DNA from: Bacteroidaceae bacterium
GTDB taxonomy: Bacteria; Bacteroidota; Bacteroidia; Bacteroidales; Bacteroidaceae
Reading direction: 5' to 3'
DNA length: 56,993 nucleotides
Assembly (NCBI GenBank): GCA_017621515.1
Contig: JAGASY010000102.1
Location: 1 to 56,993, forward strand
This document shows, one piece after another, positions 45,005 through 53,001 of the stretch. The notes under the pieces were generated by a model. The model saw only the letters and a list, made by a program, of their open reading frames with translations. It did no database searches and was not told where the DNA came from. The position numbers and the translations under genes are program-made. Position 1 is the stretch's first letter; each line of letters starts with the position of its first letter.

Positions 45005-47692
45005 TTATCTTACAAACACTTTATACACATCGCGTTTTTCTCCGTATGTGAAGGTAATGAAATACATTCCACGTGCCATGTCGGAAGGCAGAGTGAATGA
45101 ACCGTCAGCACCAAGTCTTCCGGCTTCAACCAATAATCCGGACATGCCGAGTATGCGAACTGTGATGTCAGATGCGTTGTGACCGTTGGGGTCAATTTGC
45201 AAACGGTCGCCGCCACGGAGAACTCCTGACATAAGACGAACACCGTCGAAAGAATTGCGGTCTGACTTGTCGCTTGTGACGCTCTTTATTCCTGTAGCAT
45301 ATTCTTTGAACTCGTTGTATTCGTTATCTACGATTGTCTGTTCGTTGAAGTACCAGCGGCAATTTCTTGAAGCTACATCAACACAATTCTTTCCAAGCTT
45401 TATTGAATAATTATAATGTTTCTTACGCGTTTCATCATTGACATATATATAATCTGTATTTGCCACCACGCAGAATATAACTCCATTTGCTGGCTTGTCT
45501 TTTATGTCAAGAGTCATAGTTCCGCAGTGTACCGGTTGACTGTAATAAAATTTGCCTTCAGGAGTTGTATAGCAAAGCTGTGCGCGCATTCCGGGAGCTT
45601 CCGGTGAAAATTCAATACAACAGGTATCTCCCATTACATGAACAGGAATAATATTAGAACCGCTCCATCCCGGTGCAGTAAGTGTATCAGGAGCGTACCA
45701 TTTATCTTCTGATTTGCGGAACATACTTGCGTATGGTGACAGCGTGTATGGTTTACATTTTATCCAATATGGTTCATTTTCTTCTTTGACAATAGTACCA
45801 AATACATCATTAGTTACTTGTCTAAATCCTTTTCTCCATCCTCCGATGTCAAAAGTAGCTTGTTTTGCACGGTATTGCAGGATAAGGCTTCTGATGGCTT
45901 CTTCGCCTATTGTGTCGGCAATGCTTTCGAGCACACGAGTCTTGCAGAATCTCCATATCCAAGGAATTGTGCCTTGTCCTACAGCTTCGCCAAGGAATGT
46001 CGGGAATCCGTTGCTATATTGAGTACCTCCAAGCAAGTTTCGCCATGTGCATATCTGTGTACTCCCTTCAAACATGTTAACACCCTCTGCCGCCGGTCCT
46101 CCGAAAGAACCGTCTTGAAGCCAGCCTGAATAGCATTCTATCGGCATGAAGGGTGCGATGAACGGACAGGCATCGAGAAATCCCGGAGTGCCGTATTCAC
46201 CTGAACGCTTGGCGGTCATAGCTGCTTGCAGCCAAGTGTTTCCGCATTCGTGAAACCATGAAGCCTGTTTACAGCCTCCCTCCATGTCTGCCAACACAGC
46301 GTGTATGCCTTCATGAATCATGGCTTCTCTCTGCGCTGCGGCATCTGAATAAGAACAGTTCTCATCGAAGCTATAAACCGGATAGTAGCTTGCGAGCACC
46401 ATAGGCCAGTTGCGGTCGCCATACCATGCAGCGGACTGCCAGCCACCAAGTTCCTCTTGTGAAGCATTATCATGAAGTGCAGAACCGTGCAATACGATTG
46501 TGCTGTAATAGCCTTTGCGTGCACGAATGTCAGGCGGCCATCCCATTTCGTCGCGGATGTAGGCGAAGTCCGTGTTGAACTTGTCGAGCATGTTCTGTAT
46601 GCACTCGTCTGTGATGAAATCATGCTTATTTTTACCCCACTGGAAGCACCACCATCCGTCAGCCTTATAGCCGGCAAGACGGTCTCCGTAAGTATTCAGA
46701 ACCTTGGTCGGAGCCGGGAATCCGTCAGGATATTCATCACGAAAATCATAGCTCCAATAAGGTGTGTGCTCTTTCCAGTTGTAAGGAGTGCCCGGCTCTT
46801 CTGTCTGTACATCGACAAAATAATAGTAGGACTTGACAGTTACTTTCCCGGCAGCATCTGTGCGGCGGCATTGTAACGTGTAGGCACCGTTGTGCTCTGG
46901 AGTTGCGTTTTCAAGAATAAAATCTTTTGAATTCCATGTTCTCAGGGTCTTTCCTGCCGGCGATTTTACGAGGAACTTTACCGACTCGCCTTCTTCCTTG
47001 GTGCGTACACCGAGAGTGATGTTGTCTCCCTTTCTGACCTGAATATAGTTCCGGCTTTGCAGTTCTTCATCGTTTTTTCCGACTACCGGAGCAACAATCC
47101 AGTCTTCAGTGTAGTCTTTGCGGTGGATAAAAGTCTCTTCTGCCGTAGGCTGGTCATGAGTTATCTCCTCTGTGTGTCCAATCTTGATGTTGAACACATA
47201 TTCTATGGTATCTCTCTCTTCGCACACAAGAGCCTGACGGAATGTATATGTCTTTCCTACGGTTGCTTTGGTTGGGATGTGCGCAACAGCATATTTGTCT
47301 GTGCGGAATTGTCCCATTACCACGGCATTCTTGTTAGTCTGTGTCACAGCATTGCCGGTGGCAGAGAACCAGTGTCCGTAAGGAGCGGCAGTAGAAGTCT
47401 TGTAATAGCTTCCGGTGCTCTGTATGGCATAGAACTTGATGATTCCGTTTTGCAGGGCTGTTTTTATTTCATCTTTTGTAGCCAAGCTGAAAAGATGCCC
47501 TATCATTTTATAATTCAAGTCACACAGGATGGTGTCCGTTTGCTCCGCCGGTTTCGTTACGTTGAAGGTATAGACCACCTTTGCGCCTTGTGCGGCCTCG
47601 GCTTTGATAGTCCCAGCAAATGGTGACATCATTCCGAGCAACAGCATGGCTGTTTGCCATGTGCGTTTTCGATTCGGGTAAAATTTAATCAT
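45005..47692 (-). CDS. Secreted HEXXH protein with DUF4859 and T9SS tail
   Basis: The 895-residue protein has a signal peptide (about 1-33), a DUF4859-like N-terminal domain (about 35-165; VVYTFNVTKPAEQTDTILCD), an Ig-like domain (about 215-295), a central domain with HEGIH (H460, E461, H464) followed by SWFHECGNTWLQ near 476-487, and a C-terminal T9SS sorting tail (GMYFITFTYGEKRDVYKVFV). HEXXH plus a nearby His/Glu suggests a zinc metallopeptidase, in the style of DUF6055 proteins, but activity is not proven. It is expected at the cell surface. No operon partner. Confidence 0.82.
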   Translation of the reverse strand: MIKFYPNRKRTWQTAMLLLGMMSPFAGTIKAEAAQGAKVVYTFNVTKPAEQTDTILCDLNYKMIGHLFSLATKDEIKTALQNGIIKFYAIQSTGSYYKTSTAAPYGHWFSATGNAVTQTNKNAVVMGQFRTDKYAVAHIPTKATVGKTYTFRQALVCEERDTIEYVFNIKIGHTEEITHDQPTAEETFIHRKDYTEDWIVAPVVGKNDEELQSRNYIQVRKGDNITLGVRTKEEGESVKFLVKSPAGKTLRTWNSKDFILENATPEHNGAYTLQCRRTDAAGKVTVKSYYYFVDVQTEEPGTPYNWKEHTPYWSYDFRDEYPDGFPAPTKVLNTYGDRLAGYKADGWWCFQWGKNKHDFITDECIQNMLDKFNTDFAYIRDEMGWPPDIRARKGYYSTIVLHGSALHDNASQEELGGWQSAAWYGDRNWPMVLASYYPVYSFDENCSYSDAAAQREAMIHEGIHAVLADMEGGCKQASWFHECGNTWLQAAMTAKRSGEYGTPGFLDACPFIAPFMPIECYSGWLQDGSFGGPAAEGVNMFEGSTQICTWRNLLGGTQYSNGFPTFLGEAVGQGTIPWIWRFCKTRVLESIADTIGEEAIRSLILQYRAKQATFDIGGWRKGFRQVTNDVFGTIVKEENEPYWIKCKPYTLSPYASMFRKSEDKWYAPDTLTAPGWSGSNIIPVHVMGDTCCIEFSPEAPGMRAQLCYTTPEGKFYYSQPVHCGTMTLDIKDKPANGVIFCVVANTDYIYVNDETRKKHYNYSIKLGKNCVDVASRNCRWYFNEQTIVDNEYNEFKEYATGIKSVTSDKSDRNSFDGVRLMSGVLRGGDRLQIDPNGHNASDITVRILGMSGLLVEAGRLGADGSFTLPSDMARGMYFITFTYGEKRDVYKVFVR

Positions 47693-47824
47693 TGTTGGTG
47701 AATTAAGGTTATGTTATTAGTTATGACAGTTTTATCTTTATTGTTGTGGGCAAATATACTCTTTTTAAGATTGCTCACCAAATAAAAAGACAAGTATAAT
47801 TGGTGAAAGTATATACAAAGAAAA

Positions 47825-47849
47825 AGTCCCGCCGGAAATGGGCGAGACT
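47825..47849 (-). terminator. Terminator after ECF module 3
   Basis: On the minus strand AGTCTCGCCC pairs with GGCGGGACT and is followed by TTTTTCTTTG, 138 bp after the anti-sigma stop. The rest of the 47693-47986 gap shows nothing clear. Confidence 0.7.
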
Positions 47850-47986
47850 GTTTTCGGTTTTTGCATTAAATAAATTTTGAGAGAATTGAAACTTCACAGC
47901 TTCATGTTTTTAGTTTTAATAAAGCATATTGTGTATAAAAGTAAAAGTTTCGCATGATGATGACACGAGTTCTGAACACATTCCAG

Positions 47987-48502
47987 CTATTCTTCCGCAT
48001 CCTTTACATTCGGCAATACAAACAGCGTGTCAATTTTTGTCTTTATTTCCGCTTGGCTGTTGTCTTTGACCTTGAAGGCGGAAGTGCCCAGCGCAAAAGG
48101 AATATCCTCAGCTTTGACATACGTATCGGTCAGCGGCACAGTGTTTTCGATATTGCCGTTGCCCTCTCTCCTCATGGAATGTTCGGCTGCATTGCCTATG
48201 GCAATCACAATCGCTACCGTTGCCGCAGCTTTCAGGAACGGGGCAAGGCGGCTGCTGAGACCGATGGTGCGTGCTTTTACCACTGTCGGCTTTTCAACCA
48301 TGTCGAGCATACGGCGGTCGAAATCCTCTCCTAACTGCTCTTCGTGGGCAGTGGTCTGATACATGAACACATCGCGATACTGTTGCAGACATGACGGCAC
48401 ATCCTTCTGGCTGAAGAAAGAACGTAGAATCTGTTCTTCTTCGAGACTCGTCTGGCAGTCCCAGTAGCGTTCCAAAAGTTGTTCGATGTACTTATAGTCC
48501 AT
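47987..48502 (-). CDS. Probable anti-sigma factor (module 3)
   Basis: A 171-residue protein starting at ATG 48502 (the frame opens earlier with TTG). N-terminal MDYKYIEQLLERYWDCQTSL and EEEQILRSFFSQKDVP closely parallel the module 1 protein at 13873 (EEEHRLYDFFTREDVP-like), followed by one membrane segment (about 93-108, APFLKAAATVAIVIAIG) and a periplasmic tail. The start overlaps the sigma gene by 11 bp. No exported gene follows. Confidence 0.74.
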   Translation of the reverse strand: MDYKYIEQLLERYWDCQTSLEEEQILRSFFSQKDVPSCLQQYRDVFMYQTTAHEEQLGEDFDRRMLDMVEKPTVVKARTIGLSSRLAPFLKAAATVAIVIAIGNAAEHSMRREGNGNIENTVPLTDTYVKAEDIPFALGTSAFKVKDNSQAEIKTKIDTLFVLPNVKDAEE

Positions 48503-49004
48503 ATTTGTCAAGTCTATTGAATTGTTCCTTAATCTGCTTTCTTGCCCTGTGAAGACTGACTTTCACGTCTGCTTCTGTCAGTCCGAGCACATCAGCTATT
48601 TCTTTATATGTTTTGCCCTCGATGTCTCTCAGCTGCACCACGGAGCGTTGTTTTTCGGGAAGTCTGTCGATAAGTCTGCCCACGATGCTCTCGTTTTCAC
48701 GGTGCGCCATACTTTCGTCAGGGGCGGAAGAGAAGTCGATGCAGTCGTGCAGACTTTCGTCAAGCGAGACATTCCGTTTCTCCTTCTTTTCCATTCTGTC
48801 GAGAGATAGATTCCTGCAGATGGTCAGTCCGAATGCCTCCATGCTGTTAAGCTCTTTCCATTCGTCACGTTTGTCCCATATTCGCAAGAGAGTGTCCTGC
48901 ACGATGTCCTCCGCTTCTTCTCTGTTGAGAGTGATGCGGAAAGCCAGCCTGAAGAGCCTGTTCTTCAACGGCAAAACATCATATCTGAAGCTTATCTCTT
49001 TCAT
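48492..49004 (-). CDS. ECF sigma factor (module 3)
   Basis: A 170-residue ECF sigma factor, start ATG 49004 (MKEISFRYDVL) in preference to a TTG at 49028. Region 2 is NREEAEDIVQDTLLRIWDKR (about 26-45) and region 4 LPEKQRSVVQLRDIEGKTYK (about 112-131). It is the first gene of a two-gene unit with the probable anti-sigma factor. The TlpA-like gene upstream is on the same strand but 91 bp away. Confidence 0.9.
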   Translation of the reverse strand: MKEISFRYDVLPLKNRLFRLAFRITLNREEAEDIVQDTLLRIWDKRDEWKELNSMEAFGLTICRNLSLDRMEKKEKRNVSLDESLHDCIDFSSAPDESMAHRENESIVGRLIDRLPEKQRSVVQLRDIEGKTYKEIADVLGLTEADVKVSLHRARKQIKEQFNRLDKYGL

Positions 49005-49095
49005 CTCTCTATAATGACAGACGGACAAACAAATTAAAAGTTACACATTGATGCTGTTTTTTTTTGATAAAAAGTCTTATTTTTTTGCAGACGGC

Positions 49096-50970
49096 TTATT
49101 TATCGGCTTTGAGAGCATCGAGAATAGTCGTTTTATAGATATTCGGATCGCGCATGTCCGGTCTGCCTTTGGCATTACCTTCGCGGTCAACCATTATATA
49201 ATAAGGTATGCCGTCAACATCGAAACGCTTTCTGACTACTTTAATCTGCTCCCCTGTCAATAGGTAGTGCTCGCCTTTGATGTCATTTATCATCTGGTAA
49301 TATTTCAATGCAGGCGATGATTCGTCGGCGATATATACCCATACGATGTCTTCAGACGCGAATGTGGTCGATTTCTCCGGCTCGTGCATCTTTATTGAAG
49401 CCCGGCATGGTCCGCACCATGTGTTCCAAAGGTCAACCACCACTACCTTGCCTCTGTATTTTGCCATGATGGCATCGAACACTTCATCGTCAGCCACGTC
49501 AGGAGTCGGGGTACACCCCGTTGTTTTTAGTGACGAAAGTCTCCGGACAGCATCGCGCTGTACTCTTTCCACTGCATCGGCATAGAACGGTTTGCTCAGC
49601 TTGCGCAGTTTTTCAATATCTGCATCCGTTGCCTTTCCAGATTCGGCCACCCTGTGTGTCTCGATATAGTCATTAAGCTCTTTCCACAGTACATCAGAGA
49701 TGCCAGTCTCGCTCCACGTCGAGGAAGGCAAGCTGTAAGGTGCATTGTTGGTCAGCAGTTTCGGATTGTCTATATCGACAATGGCTGCCACCTTGCGTAG
49801 ATGTTCCGGAGTGATTACGGCACGTATGGTGTCGTCCGGAATCGGAGAGCCATAGTTGTCGTGCCTGTGCCAGTAGTTGAACATCAAATATCGCCGACAG
49901 TCCTGCGCCACCATGACAAGTTGCTTGTTAAGCTTATTGATAGCCACTTCGCGCTCAGCCTTTGTCATTTCCTTGTCTTCATTTATGCTCTTGACCAATT
50001 TATTGTATTCACCGATGATGTAGTCGGTATATTGGTCGCCGTCCATGTGGTAATCGCCGAATTCGCCCGAATATGGTTCGAATCCATAATACTTGTCTTT
50101 CGCATACATCGATTTATATATCATGTCGTAGGCGGCATAGTGTCCGTTGTGCCATGACCATATATCATTGTTCTTATACCCTTCGCGCTGTCTTGTCGTC
50201 AAATCGCCAGTCAATGCCAAATCGACATTTAGGTCGATGGTCTCTCCCGGTTTCAGTGTGGCACTCCATGAGGCACTGCACTGTCCCACTTCTGAGATGA
50301 CAATCTCGCATGTTCCGGCTTGGAACAAGCGTATTACGGCATTGCCGTTCTCGTCAATCTTTGCAGGAGCAAAGTCAACCTCACAGTTCTTCTGTCCGGT
50401 GAAAGAATTGACGAAATACTGGAGCTCGTTGCCCATGTCGGAGTGGTAGCCGAGAATATGAACATTGACGGTCGTGGTATCGCACTCGAACACAGGGTCT
50501 GGTATCACGAACTTCTTGTTGTTGATAGTCTTTTTGAACAGTTTGGCGGGCATCCGCGTATTCTTGCTGCCTGTAAGGTCGATGTCCCACATTTTCCAGC
50601 TCGAATCTTCATTCTCTGTGAAATTTATTGATTTCGTATCCTTCGGAATAGCATCGAAAGTGAGCGTAAACTCCGTCACTCCGGAGTCGGGCATGTAAAA
50701 TTCTTCACCGGGCTTAATGCCATCAGCCCTTTTGAGAGGATATTTCTTGCCGTTGGCCTCGATGGATGAATTTGGGGAAATCTTTATCCACCAGTGCGGG
50801 CGGAAGTGTACCACGGCATGAAGCACAGTGGCTGTGTCCGACATTTCGATGCGCACGAAGTCGAGATTCCTTGTTGTCGATGCACCGATACGCGGGTTCT
50901 TTATGTCGCGTACAAATGCTCCAGCCGCTACGGCAACAGCCAGAAGCACAAATGTTAGTAGTTTTTTCAT
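49096..50970 (-). CDS. TlpA-like thioredoxin-fold protein
   Basis: A 624-residue exported protein (signal peptide 1-18) with a large N-terminal part of beta-sandwich character (about 20-250), a helical middle (about 260-460) and a C-terminal thioredoxin domain with the redox motif W-C519-G-P-C522 in VVVDLWNTWCGPCR. Such TlpA/ResA-like proteins act as periplasmic thiol-disulfide reductases in Bacteroidetes. The client is unknown. argB lies 47 bp upstream on the same strand. Confidence 0.88.
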   Translation of the reverse strand: MKKLLTFVLLAVAVAAGAFVRDIKNPRIGASTTRNLDFVRIEMSDTATVLHAVVHFRPHWWIKISPNSSIEANGKKYPLKRADGIKPGEEFYMPDSGVTEFTLTFDAIPKDTKSINFTENEDSSWKMWDIDLTGSKNTRMPAKLFKKTINNKKFVIPDPVFECDTTTVNVHILGYHSDMGNELQYFVNSFTGQKNCEVDFAPAKIDENGNAVIRLFQAGTCEIVISEVGQCSASWSATLKPGETIDLNVDLALTGDLTTRQREGYKNNDIWSWHNGHYAAYDMIYKSMYAKDKYYGFEPYSGEFGDYHMDGDQYTDYIIGEYNKLVKSINEDKEMTKAEREVAINKLNKQLVMVAQDCRRYLMFNYWHRHDNYGSPIPDDTIRAVITPEHLRKVAAIVDIDNPKLLTNNAPYSLPSSTWSETGISDVLWKELNDYIETHRVAESGKATDADIEKLRKLSKPFYADAVERVQRDAVRRLSSLKTTGCTPTPDVADDEVFDAIMAKYRGKVVVVDLWNTWCGPCRASIKMHEPEKSTTFASEDIVWVYIADESSPALKYYQMINDIKGEHYLLTGEQIKVVRKRFDVDGIPYYIMVDREGNAKGRPDMRDPNIYKTTILDALKADK

Positions 50971-51017
50971 AATCTGATTGTCGTGTGGTTAAGATGAGTG
51001 CAGTTTTCTGCCTATAC

Positions 51018-51788
51018 TTATTTTGTAATTACTGTTCCGTGGCATCCGTCAATGGCATCCGCCTTTGTGATGATAACACGCTTGACTCCTGCACGCACGG
51101 CGGAAAGAGCGTTTTCTATCTTGGGAATCATTCCTCCTTGTATGACACCTTCATCCACAAGGCGGGTGAAGTCCGATTCTCCGATGTGGGGAATAATGCT
51201 GTCATCATCGTTTTCGTCGCGCAACACCCCTGCTTTCTCGAAGCAATAGACCAGTGTGACATCGAAATACGGGGCGAGAGCCTTTGCCGTTTCGCCCGCA
51301 ATGGTGTCGGCATTGGTGTTCAGCAAACAGCCGTTGCCGTCATGAGTCAGCGGAGCCATTACGGGCACAACTCCTTCGGCGATGAGCTTCGCCAACATAC
51401 CGCCGTCACATTTGTCAACGTCGCCGACAAACCCATAGTCCACCTCTTTTGCCGGACGCTTGTGCGACGACATCACATTCATGTCGGCACCAGTAAGCCC
51501 GAGGGCATTTATTCCACAGGCCTGCAAGCGTGCTACAATGTTTTTGTTGACAAGTCCCCCATAGACCATTGTGACCACTCTGAGCATGTCGGCATCGGTG
51601 ATGCGTCTTCCACCCACCATCCGGCTTTCTATTCCGAGCTGTGCAGCCACCTTTGTGGCAGATCGTCCGCCCCCATGAACCAGCACTTTATAACCTTCAA
51701 CGGCTGAGAAATCGCGCAAGAGACTGGCAAGAGTGCTTTCATCCTCTACGATTTTCCCGCCGACCTTTATCACTGTCAGCTTTTGCAT
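51018..51788 (-). CDS. argB: Acetylglutamate kinase
   Basis: A 256-residue cytoplasmic enzyme that phosphorylates N-acetylglutamate (N-acetyl- or N-succinyl-glutamate in Bacteroidetes) in arginine synthesis. Motifs: KVGGKIVED (8-16), VHGGGRSATK (substrate Gly-rich loop), NTNADTIAGETAKAL and the C-terminal GGMIPKIENALSAV. The other arg genes are not in the window. It is upstream of the TlpA-like gene. Confidence 0.95.
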   Translation of the reverse strand: MQKLTVIKVGGKIVEDESTLASLLRDFSAVEGYKVLVHGGGRSATKVAAQLGIESRMVGGRRITDADMLRVVTMVYGGLVNKNIVARLQACGINALGLTGADMNVMSSHKRPAKEVDYGFVGDVDKCDGGMLAKLIAEGVVPVMAPLTHDGNGCLLNTNADTIAGETAKALAPYFDVTLVYCFEKAGVLRDENDDDSIIPHIGESDFTRLVDEGVIQGGMIPKIENALSAVRAGVKRVIITKADAIDGCHGTVITK

Positions 51789-51825
51789 ATCCTTTCTGAG
51801 TTTTTGAAAAAAATAGGAAAATTAA

Positions 51826-51884
51826 GGCAGACACAACCGGTCTGCCCTATAAAAAGAAATGGAAATGTGGTTCTGCACATTTCC
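51826..51884 (-). terminator. Double hairpin after kduI
   Basis: Two hairpins lie between kduI and argB: GGAAATGTG (51861-51869) with CACATTTCC (51876-51884), and GGCAGACACAACCGGTCTGCC (about 51827-51846, written here as arms GGCAGAC and GTCTGCC). On the minus strand the second is followed by T-rich sequence. Confidence 0.68.
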
Positions 51885-51903
51885 ATTACAGACACTTTAG
51901 TCT

Positions 51904-52746
51904 TTATTTCAAATCAGTAATCTTATAGAAGTCCTGATCGCCGTAGTCTTGGTTCTCTCCGCCCATACCCCAGATGAAAGTATAGTTGCTTGTGGCAGCG
52001 GCTGAGTGTATAGACCATTCCGGTGAGAGCACAGCCTGATCGCCCTTCATCCAGATGTGGCGAGTCTCGTCAATCTCTCCCATGAAGTGACATACAGCCT
52101 GATCTTCAGGAACCTCGAAATAGAAATAAGCTTCCATACGGCGGCTGTGTACGTGAGCCGGCATGGTGTTCCATACGCTTCCCGGCTTCAGCTCTGTCAT
52201 ACCCATCTGAAGCTGGCATGAGTCAAGCACCTTCTGTACAATCATTCTGTTGATGACACGGTCGTTAGAGCCTTCAAGTGAGCCGAGAGCAAGAATGTCG
52301 GCATCAGCCTTTGTCACCTTCTTTGTCGGATACTCCTTGTGAGCTGTAGTACTGTTGATATAGAATTTTGCCGGTTTGGCAGCATCTTTGCTTGCGAACA
52401 CCACGTCGCGGTCGCCTCTTCCGATATAAAGAGCTTCTTTGTAGTCGAGTTCATAAACTTCATCGCCTACTTTCACTGTTCCGGCACCTCCGACATTGAA
52501 AATTCCCACTTCGCGGCGAGTGGTGAAATAAGGAGCCTTCAGCGGGTCGATGGCTTCGAGCTTAAGCTCTTCGTTCACCGGCATTGCGCCGCCGACAACC
52601 ATACGGTCATACATGGAATAGACGAGGTTCACTTCATCTGCTGTAAATACTTTCTCGATAAGAAAATCACGGCGCAGACGTTTGGTGTCATAGTTCTTTG
52701 CGTCTTCCGGATGAGCCGCATAACGAATTTCATAATTTGTCTTCAT
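51904..52746 (-). CDS. kduI: 5-keto-4-deoxyuronate isomerase
   Basis: A 280-residue cupin enzyme that isomerises 5-keto-4-deoxyuronate, a product of pectin or glycosaminoglycan breakdown, to 3-deoxy-D-glycero-2,5-hexodiulosonate. The zinc-site region [15 protein letters not shown] (near 193-207) and the later [20 protein letters not shown] are typical and length is normal. The expected next enzyme, a KduD-like dehydrogenase, is the SDR protein at 41426. Confidence 0.95.
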   Translation of the reverse strand: MKTNYEIRYAAHPEDAKNYDTKRLRRDFLIEKVFTADEVNLVYSMYDRMVVGGAMPVNEELKLEAIDPLKAPYFTTRREVGIFNVGGAGTVKVGDEVYELDYKEALYIGRGDRDVVFASKDAAKPAKFYINSTTAHKEYPTKKVTKADADILALGSLEGSNDRVINRMIVQKVLDSCQLQMGMTELKPGSVWNTMPAHVHSRRMEAYFYFEVPEDQAVCHFMGEIDETRHIWMKGDQAVLSPEWSIHSAAATSNYTFIWGMGGENQDYGDQDFYKITDLK

Positions 52747-52805
52747 ATCTGTATAATATATATTATGTGTGTTACATAGAAATGTCTGTAGAAATCTTCA
52801 CGTAG

Positions 52806-52813
52806 CAAAGTTA
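52806..52813 (-). promoter_or_regulatory. -7 box for kduI
   Basis: On the minus strand TAACTTTG fits TAnnTTTG, 60 bp before kduI. The -33 partner is not clear. Confidence 0.5.
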
Positions 52814-52909
52814 GTGAATTATTGCAAACTGACACTTCTTATGGATATAATTTGTGTGAAAACTGTCATTTCCTGATTTTTTAGTTGACATTTCTTGTTG
52901 TTTTTTGCA

Positions 52910-52979
52910 GATGTCTTCAACAGACTCCTCATGTTGTTCGTGTGGGGGTACTTAACATGAGGAGCTTGTCGAAGACATC
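52910..52979. repeat. Inverted half-site pair outside left end of copy E
   Basis: Arms 52910-52933 (GATGTCTTCAACAGACTCCT plus CATG) and 52956-52979 pair at 21 of 24 positions. The loop contains GTGTGGGGGTACTTAA, like the loop at copy C. It shows that copy E has half-sites on both sides, unlike the other complete copies. Confidence 0.85.
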
Positions 52980-53001
52980 CGCAAAATTGTTTTAAAACCA
53001 T

